DNA of 64,000 nucleotides from Desulfocapsaceae bacterium (GTDB taxonomy: Bacteria > Desulfobacterota > Desulfobulbia > Desulfobulbales > Desulfocapsaceae), in NCBI GenBank assembly GCA_030653035.1, contig JAUSAB010000073.1, forward strand, positions 1-64,000, read 5' to 3'. The notes below the pieces were generated by a model. It was given only the letters and a program-made list of their open reading frames with translations, was not told where the DNA came from and searched no databases. Shown piece by piece: positions 46,119 through 53,387 of the stretch. A program made the position numbers and the translations under genes. Numbering within the stretch: the stretch's first letter is position 1; each line of letters opens with the position of its first letter.

Positions 46119-46244
46119 GATGGCTAAGCAAAAAGGCCCAAAGACGAGGCGCACAAATCCTGAGGAATGCGGCGTACAATAAGTACGCCGCAGTGACGAA
46201 GGATGCAGTGCAACGAAGTATTTGGGACTTTTTGTAACGCCATC
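46119..46244. repeat. hairpin repeat, family A, copy 2
   Basis: A 126-bp element homologous to 4250-4376, with ends GATGGCTAAGCAAAAAGG and a mirrored right end, and inner GGCGTAC/GTACGCC. It lies between the HyfG-like and the NuoI-NuoB-like genes, inside an otherwise tightly packed operon. Compared with copy 1, the loop and several stem bases differ with compensating changes only in part. Confidence 0.75.
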
Positions 46245-46258
46245 AAGGACAAAACAAC

Positions 46259-47008
46259 ATGTTACGTGTAATCAGTGAGCGATTTCAGCAGGGGTTTCGG
46301 ACCGGGAAATTTCCCTTGGAGGAGCCAACGCTGCCCCCGCGCTTTCGTGGCCTTCCCCGGTTTGATGGGGAGTGTCCGTCAGGGTGCCGGGCATGTGAGC
46401 AGCTTTGTCCCTTTGGCGCCTGCACGGTGTGGGAAGGGAAGATGGTCATGGATCTTGGCCGCTGCCTGTTCTGCGCCGATTGTCCGGCCTGTCCGCAGGG
46501 CCGCATCGCCTTTGGCAATGACTACCGGCTGGCAGTGCGTGGGCGGCACGACCTTCTCTACAGCGGCGCAGCATATCCCCTGGCAGAACCCCTGGAACCT
46601 GCCCGGCTCAAACTTTTTGGCCGGTCGCTCAAACTGCGCCAGGTCTCCGCTGGTGGTTGCAACGCCTGCGAGGCCGACTGCAACGTGCTCGGGACCCTGG
46701 TCTTTGATCTTGGCCGTTTCGGCATCCAGTTTGTGGCCTCGCCCCGCCACGCTGACGGAATCCTGCTCACCGGGCCGGTCACCGAAAATATGCGCAGCGC
46801 GGTGCTGGACACCTATGAGGCAGTGCCTGGACCCAAGGTCGTCATTGCGGTCGGGGCCTGCGGGATCAATGGTGGGCCTTTTGGCCTCAGCCCCGAAACC
46901 AATCAGGGGCTGGGAACGTTGTTACCCGTAGATCTTTATATTCCGGGCTGTCCTCCGCATCCTTACACCATCCTTGACGGCCTGCTGCGGCTGCTTGGCA
47001 AAAGGTAA
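46259..47008 (+). CDS. fused NuoI-like and NuoB-like iron-sulfur subunit
   Basis: A 249-residue protein merging two electron-transfer subunits that are usually separate. Residues 35-80 are ferredoxin-like, with Cys39, 43, 46 and 50, and Cys69, 72, 75 and 78 for two [4Fe-4S] clusters. Residues 125-249 are NuoB/HyfI-like, with the cluster ligands in GGCNACEADC (134-141), GACGINGG (201) and IPGCPPHPYTILDGLL (231). Electrons would pass from the ferredoxin part to the N2-like cluster next to the NuoCD-like subunit. A hairpin element separates it from the previous gene; the last subunit follows after 17 bases. Confidence 0.85.
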   Translation: MLRVISERFQQGFRTGKFPLEEPTLPPRFRGLPRFDGECPSGCRACEQLCPFGACTVWEGKMVMDLGRCLFCADCPACPQGRIAFGNDYRLAVRGRHDLLYSGAAYPLAEPLEPARLKLFGRSLKLRQVSAGGCNACEADCNVLGTLVFDLGRFGIQFVASPRHADGILLTGPVTENMRSAVLDTYEAVPGPKVVIAVGACGINGGPFGLSPETNQGLGTLLPVDLYIPGCPPHPYTILDGLLRLLGKR

Positions 47009-47025
47009 GGGAGGGGGCAGAGAGC

Positions 47026-49005
47026 ATGGCTGAACTCTTTCTTGCTGCTCTTATCCTGATATTCTGCTCCGGTCTACCGGCAATGGCTTGGGGGCGCTGG
47101 GGCCGACGCGGTGAGCTGGCCTCGGTTATCCTGCTGGTATTGGGGGTCTCTCTGGCCCTTGTCGCAACGCTTGCCGCCGGCATGCAGACGCCAGCACCCA
47201 TCCTGGCCCTGGCATGGGCGCATCCAGCTGGTCAGTTTGTCCTGGAGCTGGATGGAATTGCCGTGCTCTTTCTCCTGCCGGCCCTGGTCATTCTGGGCAT
47301 GGGGGGTATCTACGGACTTGGCTACTTTCCCCAGGTCAAGTTCGGCCGGGCAGCAGGCAGGGTGCGTTTATTTTATGGCATACTGGGCACATCCGTTGCC
47401 CTCCTGCCGGTCTGTCGCAATGGCATCCTCTTTCTCATGGCCTGGGAGGTCATGGCCCTCAGTTGTTTTTTTCTGATCCTCACCGACCAAAAGGAGGAGT
47501 CAGCCCGCCGGGCCGCCTATGTCTATCTGATGGCCACCCATGCCGGAACCCTGGCCCTCTTTGCCCTGTTCATCCTGCTGGCAGGCAGCAGCGGCAACTT
47601 TGATTTTCCCTGGGCCGCGACCTTGCCGGGGGCAACGGTTACTGCCGGCGCGGTCTTTCTCCTTGGTCTGTTCGGTTTTGGGATGAAAGCGGGTATGATG
47701 CCGCTCCACTTCTGGTTGCCGGCTGCCCACGCCAACGCGCCCAGTCATGTTTCCGCTTTTATGAGCGGGGTGATGATCAAGATGGGGATTTATGGTCTGG
47801 TGCGCATCACCAGCTTTTACAGCAGTCCGCCTGCCTGGTGGGGGTGGACTGTCCTGGCGCTGGGGGTGATCTCGGCCATCATGGGTGTGGTCTTTGCCCT
47901 GGCCCAGCATGATATCAAACGTCTGCTCGCCTATCATAGCGTTGAAAATATTGGCATTATCCTCATCGGTCTGGGTTGCGCCCTGCTGGGGCAGAGCTTT
48001 CACCATCCTTCGGTGGTGGCCCTTGGTCTGGCCGGGGCCTTGCTTCATGTAGTCAACCATGGCCTGTTCAAGTCCCTGCTCTTTCTTGGCGCGGGTTCGG
48101 TGATCCAGGCAACTGGAACAAGAATGATCGACCATTACGGGGGATTGCTGCGGGCCATGCCGTACACCGCTTTTTTCTTTCTGGGAGGGGCGGTGGCCAT
48201 CTGCGGGCTGCCGCCCCTCAACGGTTTTGTCAGCGAATGGTTGATTTACCTTGGCCTGTTGCACAGCCAGACGGCGGGTGCGATTTCCCCGCTTTCCCTG
48301 GCAGTGCTGGCCATCCCCGCCCTGGCCATGACCGGGGCTTTGGCCCTGGCCTGTTTTGTCAAGGTCTTCGGCGTTACCTTTTTGGGAACAGCGCGCAGGG
48401 ATTTTCAGATCCCGCCCCAGGAGGCACCTGGCAGCATGCTCCTGCCCATGGGTGTTCTTTTCCTCGGCTGTCTGGCCATAGGTCTGATGCCATGGGCCAT
48501 TGTCCCCCTGTTGCAACGGGGAATTGTCTCCTGGCTGGGAACAGGATCGGTTGCCGTGCCGCTTATCACCACCCTGGCGCCGGTGATCTGGATCAGTCTC
48601 GGCGCCATTCTGCTGCTGGGGATCATCGGTGTTGTCTGGTACCGGCAAAGCTTTCCTGAAGATGATTATCAGCGGCGTCCTGCTACCTGGGGTTGTGGCT
48701 ATATCAAGGGAACGGCCCGGATGCAATACTCTGCCTCCTCCTTTGCGGAACAACTTGTTCGCCTCTTCCGCTGGGGGTTATGGAGTGATATTTCCGAAGG
48801 ACGGACCATTGGTTTTTTCCCCGCCTTGGCCCGTTTTGCCGATCACACCCCCGATGTTGTCCTTGATCGTCTGCTTTATCCCACCTTCCGCGCCCTGACC
48901 AGGGCGGCCTTTCTCCTCCGCTCCTTTTTTCACCAGGGCCGGATTAACGTCTATCTGCTCTATTGCGCCCTGACCCTTTGTCTGCTGCTAATCTGGCTGA
49001 TTTGA
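47026..49005 (+). CDS. hydrogenase-4/complex-I antiporter-like subunit (HyfB type), copy 2
   Basis: A 659-residue membrane protein, a paralogue of the first gene in the cluster. Matching signatures are ILFLMAWEVMALSCFFLIL, FGMKAGMMPLHFWLPAAHANAPSHVSAFMSG, LAQHDIKRLLAYHSVENIG, and TWGCGYIKGTARMQYSASSF. It ends the operon. With the HyfF-like subunit this gives three antiporter-like modules in one cluster. Downstream is a convergent hairpin element at 49039-49162. Confidence 0.88.
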   Translation: MAELFLAALILIFCSGLPAMAWGRWGRRGELASVILLVLGVSLALVATLAAGMQTPAPILALAWAHPAGQFVLELDGIAVLFLLPALVILGMGGIYGLGYFPQVKFGRAAGRVRLFYGILGTSVALLPVCRNGILFLMAWEVMALSCFFLILTDQKEESARRAAYVYLMATHAGTLALFALFILLAGSSGNFDFPWAATLPGATVTAGAVFLLGLFGFGMKAGMMPLHFWLPAAHANAPSHVSAFMSGVMIKMGIYGLVRITSFYSSPPAWWGWTVLALGVISAIMGVVFALAQHDIKRLLAYHSVENIGIILIGLGCALLGQSFHHPSVVALGLAGALLHVVNHGLFKSLLFLGAGSVIQATGTRMIDHYGGLLRAMPYTAFFFLGGAVAICGLPPLNGFVSEWLIYLGLLHSQTAGAISPLSLAVLAIPALAMTGALALACFVKVFGVTFLGTARRDFQIPPQEAPGSMLLPMGVLFLGCLAIGLMPWAIVPLLQRGIVSWLGTGSVAVPLITTLAPVIWISLGAILLLGIIGVVWYRQSFPEDDYQRRPATWGCGYIKGTARMQYSASSFAEQLVRLFRWGLWSDISEGRTIGFFPALARFADHTPDVVLDRLLYPTFRALTRAAFLLRSFFHQGRINVYLLYCALTLCLLLIWLI

Positions 49006-49038
49006 AAACCAGGAAGGTGTCAGCATGGGTTTGAACTT

Positions 49039-49162
49039 ATTCCATTTCTAAATCAAGATGAGCACGCGAAGGCAAGCGAGCAGCGACGAGGCAGTACAAA
49101 GAGTACGGTGAGGAGCGGCGCAGCACAGCCGACAAAGTGAACGCTTGATTTAGAAATGGAAT
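49039..49162. repeat. hairpin repeat, family B, copy 2
   Basis: A 124-bp element with perfect 19-base inverted ends (ATTCCATTTCTAAATCAAG at 49039-49057 and its complement at 49144-49162). Interior AGCGACGAGGCAGTACAAAG resembles the other family B copy in inverse orientation. It lies between the end of the Ehr-like cluster and a convergent methyltransferase gene, where it could end both transcripts. Confidence 0.75.
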
Positions 49163-49232
49163 TATTCAGTTAATGTTACAATTCTTGCTTGCCTTCGTTC
49201 TTCTCTTTTGAATGAGTAATACAGGAATGGAA

Positions 49233-49907
49233 TTATTTGTTGTTTTTGGCGACAATAACCACAAAACCTGCATGTTCATCCAAGCCAGGACGAGCCTGTT
49301 CAAATTTTACAACCTCTTCCGGCTTCTGATAGAGGGTTGAGGCGCTTTTGTAAATCTGGAAGCCATGCTTGGTCAGGAGTTGTTGAATCTGGACGATGGT
49401 GGAGAATTGGGCTTTTTCATAAAAAGGGTGTCCGCACTCCTTTTTCTTGCGCAGATTCTGTCCCCAGACACTGTCTGCAGGGACAAAGCCAATCACTAAA
49501 GGAGCATTGTGTCGCAGGACGCGCGTACATTCCTGTAGAAAACGGGTAGGGGATGTGAGAAAGCAGAGGGTGAAGAGCAGGAATATGGCGCCTAAGGACG
49601 ACTTCGCAAAAGGCAGTTCCTCGGCTATGGCCTGACAGGTGCGGATGCCTCTTTTTTCTGCCAATAAGAGGGGGGGCATGGCCGGGTCGATGCCCAAAGG
49701 AATTTGCAGGGCCTCAGCGAAACGACCGGGGCCAACACCAACCTCAAGTGCTGGCTGGGAGAAGCTGATGTCTAGAGACTGAATGGCCGCTTTTTCAATG
49801 GTAAAGAGCAGGCTGTTTTCAAACCAGTTGTCATATTCTTCAGCCCGTTCATTGAAGACTCGTGAGTTGTGCTGCCAACGTGGTGTTTTTAGCGTTTGTT
49901 CTCGCAT
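49233..49907 (-). CDS. class I SAM-dependent methyltransferase (UbiE/Methyltransf_11 type)
   Basis: A 224-residue enzyme. Motif I is ALEVGVGPGRFAEAL near residue 53, followed by GIDPAMPPLLLAEKRG and the FTLCFLTSPTRFLQECTRVL region. The substrate is unknown. Its start overlaps the mltA 3' end by 59 bases in another frame, suggesting a coupled transcript. No obvious ribosome-binding site. Confidence 0.78.
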   Translation of the reverse strand: MREQTLKTPRWQHNSRVFNERAEEYDNWFENSLLFTIEKAAIQSLDISFSQPALEVGVGPGRFAEALQIPLGIDPAMPPLLLAEKRGIRTCQAIAEELPFAKSSLGAIFLLFTLCFLTSPTRFLQECTRVLRHNAPLVIGFVPADSVWGQNLRKKKECGHPFYEKAQFSTIVQIQQLLTKHGFQIYKSASTLYQKPEEVVKFEQARPGLDEHAGFVVIVAKNNK

Positions 49908-51105
49908 CTTTCTTTACCAGGAAATAGAGCTGCCCTTGTTCCTTCATGTTGCCGGCGGCCGTTTCGGCGTAATGACCATTCCCCCAGAATAAATCTGCCC
50001 GCCCAGCGCCCTTGATCGCTGCCCCCGTATCCTGCGGTAGGACAAAACGTTGCATGGCCTCCCATTTTAGGAGCTGTCCCTCCTTATCCAGGACAGGTTT
50101 TTGTGAGATCATATAGGCCATGACCCCTGTGGGCAGTGTTGCAGAGTCAACCGCGATAGAGCGTCCGGCTGTAAGCGGCAAGCCTATGCTGCCAGTGGGA
50201 CTCTCTTTTGTTTTATTCCATTGAAAAAAGACAAAGCGGGGATTGTGGTGCAAAATCCGTTTCTGCTCGTTTGGGTTTTGCTCCAGATAGTGACGGATGG
50301 TAGGCATGGTGGCCTCTTCACGGGACATCTTGTTTTCATCTACCAGAAGCTTGCCGATGCTTTTGTATTCCCGGCCATTGGTTGCCGCAAATTGAACGGC
50401 TTGTAAGGAGCCATCACGGAGACGAACTTTCCCGGACCCTTGGATATGGAGAATAAAAGCATCTACCGGGTCTTTCAGGTACACCAGCTCCGATCCTGCC
50501 AGCAGATTTCCTTCTTCTATCTCAGCCCTGGTCCAGAAGGGAATATTTTGTCCCGTTGTATCTTGACGGCCTGTTGTTTTTTTACCCGTTGCCGGATTCC
50601 GATAGGTGAGGAGCGAGTCAGGGGCGGTGTAAAGAGGATGGATAAACGGGGAATTTTTTGTCAGGCTGGCTTCCAGTAGGGGTTCATAATAACCGGTGAT
50701 CAGCATTTCCCCTTCTTTTTCTTTATTTCGACCGCTTGCCTGATAGAGGATAAAGTTTTTCCGGACGGCAGAGTCCAATTCATCTGGACTTGGTTTCTGT
50801 TTCAGGATGTCAAGAAAGGTTTCCATAGATTCGAGCAGGCAGTCCTTGGAGCAGAGATCGTTTCCCAGTCGAACGACGGTCTTGGGTGAAAGTGTTTGCA
50901 GGTAGTCCAGATGGCGTGTTGTGGCCGTGATCAGACTCTTGTTGTCCATGTCATCCCGTAAGGATGGGAGCTGATCCTGTTGCGGGACCAGGAGTGGGGA
51001 TTCTTGCGTATGGCCCTGAAGTGGCCACCACAGGCCAAGACAAAAAACGAACACTGCCCATGTTGTTAAAAGCTGAGAAAGTGTGGTTTGGGGTGAAAGT
51101 CTCAT
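49849..51105 (-). CDS. mltA: membrane-bound lytic transglycosylase A
   Basis: Cleaves peptidoglycan glycan strands. 418 residues. An N-terminal membrane or signal segment (residues 10-31) precedes the MltA domain (GEMLITGYYEPLLEASL, WTRAEIEEGNLLAG, FILHIQGSGKVRLRDG) and the 3D domain with the catalytic aspartate (PQDTGAAIKGAGRADLFWG). Family length and motifs are intact. No clear lipobox. It follows mltB by four bases. Confidence 0.9.
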   Translation of the reverse strand: MRLSPQTTLSQLLTTWAVFVFCLGLWWPLQGHTQESPLLVPQQDQLPSLRDDMDNKSLITATTRHLDYLQTLSPKTVVRLGNDLCSKDCLLESMETFLDILKQKPSPDELDSAVRKNFILYQASGRNKEKEGEMLITGYYEPLLEASLTKNSPFIHPLYTAPDSLLTYRNPATGKKTTGRQDTTGQNIPFWTRAEIEEGNLLAGSELVYLKDPVDAFILHIQGSGKVRLRDGSLQAVQFAATNGREYKSIGKLLVDENKMSREEATMPTIRHYLEQNPNEQKRILHHNPRFVFFQWNKTKESPTGSIGLPLTAGRSIAVDSATLPTGVMAYMISQKPVLDKEGQLLKWEAMQRFVLPQDTGAAIKGAGRADLFWGNGHYAETAAGNMKEQGQLYFLVKKDARTNAKNTTLAAQLTSLQ

Positions 51106-51109
51106 GGTC

Positions 51110-52171
51110 TCAAGGTTTTTTTTTCAGCGCCTCAGCCAGTTCACAGACTGCCATGGCGTACCTGTTGGAGTTGTTCCAGGCGGTAATGGCCTGAAAATTG
51201 GGATAGGCAGCTATATAGCGAAATCCACCACCGTTAAAGGGCGATTTTTCAAGACCAACGATGGAGAGTTGTTTGTCTCCGGGCGGGGGCGGCAGCTTGA
51301 TTCCCTGAATTGTACTGACAACCTGCCAGTCAATCCTGCTTTTGGTTCCTTGGGTGCTGGCATTGATGAGTTCCTGGCCTTTTAATTCGCTGCCGATGTC
51401 CACGTAGAGGGGAGCGTCAAGAACCCAGTGGTAGCGGTGGAGATAGTTGGCGATGGAGGCCAGGATATCGCTTACGGAGGTAAAGACATTACTTTTCTTA
51501 TCTCCGTCAAAACTGACAGCATATTCCCGGTAGCTGGAAGGGATGAATTGGGTCTGACCAAAGGCGCCGGCGTAAGAACCGGTGACAGTAAGGGTGTCAA
51601 ACTGGTTATCGCGACAGAGGAGGAGAAAATCGACAAGCTGGTCGCGAAAGAAGGCGCTGCGTCGCGGATAGGCATCAAAGAGGGTGTTCAATGTCTTGAA
51701 GACCCCATATTTCCCTTTGTGATCACCAAATCGGGATTCAATACCCCAGATGGCAATGACGATTTCGCGATTGACTCCCAGTTCTTTTTCAATTCGGTTC
51801 AGAATCTGCTGATTGGTTTTCAGCTCTTGTCGCCCTCTTTCGATGACCTCTGGGGTGATAAACAGCGGCCAGTAAGTATAATAGGGTTTGGCTTCCCATT
51901 GTTTATCCATGAGTTCCAGTACTTTTTTATCAATTGTGAGACCGGTAAACAGTCGGTCTAATTCAGCCTGGGTGAAATGATGCTGCTCACGAAGTTCTTT
52001 GAACAGGGCAGAGTATTTGTCCTGTCTTAGATTAATGGATTGGCCATCTGTTACAAGATCAGCAGCTTTTGCTTTTTCGGTATCACTGGCAAGGGCCACA
52101 GGGATAAAAGAGCTGAAACCGATACTGGCAATGGCGCATAAAAGTATGGTGAAACGAGAGAATGTATTAAT
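51110..52171 (-). CDS. mltB: lytic murein transglycosylase B with a probable ATT start
   Basis: A peptidoglycan lyase with the SLT fold: IWGIESRFGDHKGKYGVF (catalytic Glu), SYAGAFGQTQFIPSSYREYAV, and GGFRYIAAYPNFQAITAWNNS at the C-terminus. The usual choice, GTG at 52099, leaves no signal peptide. In the same frame an ATT at 52171 has a good ribosome-binding site (AAGAGGT, six bases away) and adds a signal peptide (TILLCAIASIGFSSFIPVALA). No ATG, GTG or TTG exists between the upstream stop and 52099 in this frame. The extended protein has 353 residues. ATT starts are rare, so this needs confirmation. Confidence 0.82.
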   Translation of the reverse strand: MNTFSRFTILLCAIASIGFSSFIPVALASDTEKAKAADLVTDGQSINLRQDKYSALFKELREQHHFTQAELDRLFTGLTIDKKVLELMDKQWEAKPYYTYWPLFITPEVIERGRQELKTNQQILNRIEKELGVNREIVIAIWGIESRFGDHKGKYGVFKTLNTLFDAYPRRSAFFRDQLVDFLLLCRDNQFDTLTVTGSYAGAFGQTQFIPSSYREYAVSFDGDKKSNVFTSVSDILASIANYLHRYHWVLDAPLYVDIGSELKGQELINASTQGTKSRIDWQVVSTIQGIKLPPPPGDKQLSIVGLEKSPFNGGGFRYIAAYPNFQAITAWNNSNRYAMAVCELAEALKKKP

Positions 52172-52376
52172 AGCAGGACCTCTTGCAACTTATGGAAGTA
52201 TCAATTTTCTTTTGTAAAAATTATTCCTTGCCGTTTTTTGAGGAAGGGAAGGTTGCTTCATATTTTTCCAATAGGAATTAATCATCAGTGTACTCTCATC
52301 TTCGACGAGATACAAGCCAGAAGGCGGGAGCGGGTAAATTCTTCGGATATGATTTTTGTTGGCTTTGTTCCCGGTC

Positions 52377-53381
52377 TTAATTCTGCGCTGAGTCATTCAA
52401 GGATATTGGTTGGTTGCTACCGGATCTATCAAAGGTCGAGTGAAACGCCGAGATAAATTCATTGAGCATTTCCGGGGGAAGTGAGTTGATTCCTGCGGCT
52501 GCCGCACGTCCTCCTCCCGTGGGGAAGGCTCGGCAGAGGGTGTCTGCGTTCTTTCTATCTGCCAGAGGGGCTCTGACGCTGATGCGCAGGGTGGCGTCCG
52601 TGTTGTCGACAATCAGCGCGTGAGCAGCTTCTTTTTTTTCTTGGGCCTTCAGATTGGCAAAAACACCGGATATTCGTCTGGCCCAGGTAGAGTCGGGAAA
52701 GTGGAATATCCGATTGCTGTTGCCTGGATTGATAACTTTTTGACTGAGCGCCAGAGTCATATCCTGTTGGAAGCCCTGGCGCAGGATGGCAAGCGTTGGG
52801 GAGGAGGCAATAAAATCCAGAGGGTCTTCATAGGGAAGAACTGCCCGGTAAAGATCAGCCGGGTGAAAGTAGAGATCAGTTAGATTTGCTCCATAGCCAT
52901 TATAGTTCAGGAGCTCCCCAAGCTCGCGGAGTTGCTCGATGACCGTTCTTGAGAGAGAAAGAGTTTGTGCGGCTTTATGGGCAGCGTCATGCAGATTGTC
53001 GCCGAATGCCCCCACAATGGCCCATTTACGGAAACGTCCGTGGAGCAGAGAATCAACAATAAGAGACGTGCAGGTGTCAGGGGCTGTGTCGATATGGGCG
53101 GTGAGGGCAGCTGTTTCGGGGATCACGCCCGCAAAATGATGATCTATGTAGAGTATTTGATTGGATTGGGTCAGGAGTGATTGCAGAAAGGGACGGTTGC
53201 TGTCAAGAGAAATGTCAAACACAGTTAGTGAGCTATGTGTTACGCCCTGCAATGTTGACAGCAGGGCGATATCCCGTTTTACGCCGGTGATCAGGATGGC
53301 ATCAGGGTGTGGCGTGTCAAGGCGGAGTTGATGCAGGCTGCAGATTCCGTCGGCATCGCCATTAAAGATGTCATACTGCAT
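52377..53381 (-). CDS. DHH/DHHA1 family phosphoesterase
   Basis: A 334-residue cytosolic enzyme. The metal-binding N-terminus has FNGDADGICSLHQL and the DHH motif in ILYIDHHFAG; a later GAFGDNLHDAA fits the DHH domain. The C-terminal DHHA1-like region ends in FPTGGGRAAAAGINSLP. Relatives hydrolyse short oligonucleotides, cyclic dinucleotides or other phosphodiesters; the substrate here is unknown. It follows lptD by six bases. Confidence 0.82.
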   Translation of the reverse strand: MQYDIFNGDADGICSLHQLRLDTPHPDAILITGVKRDIALLSTLQGVTHSSLTVFDISLDSNRPFLQSLLTQSNQILYIDHHFAGVIPETAALTAHIDTAPDTCTSLIVDSLLHGRFRKWAIVGAFGDNLHDAAHKAAQTLSLSRTVIEQLRELGELLNYNGYGANLTDLYFHPADLYRAVLPYEDPLDFIASSPTLAILRQGFQQDMTLALSQKVINPGNSNRIFHFPDSTWARRISGVFANLKAQEKKEAAHALIVDNTDATLRISVRAPLADRKNADTLCRAFPTGGGRAAAAGINSLPPEMLNEFISAFHSTFDRSGSNQPISLNDSAQN

Positions 53382-53387
53382 GGTGGC

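Noticed and set aside
39329-49005. group 4 [NiFe] hydrogenase
   Set aside because: The large subunit lacks all four nickel-binding cysteines, so a hydrogenase call is not supported.
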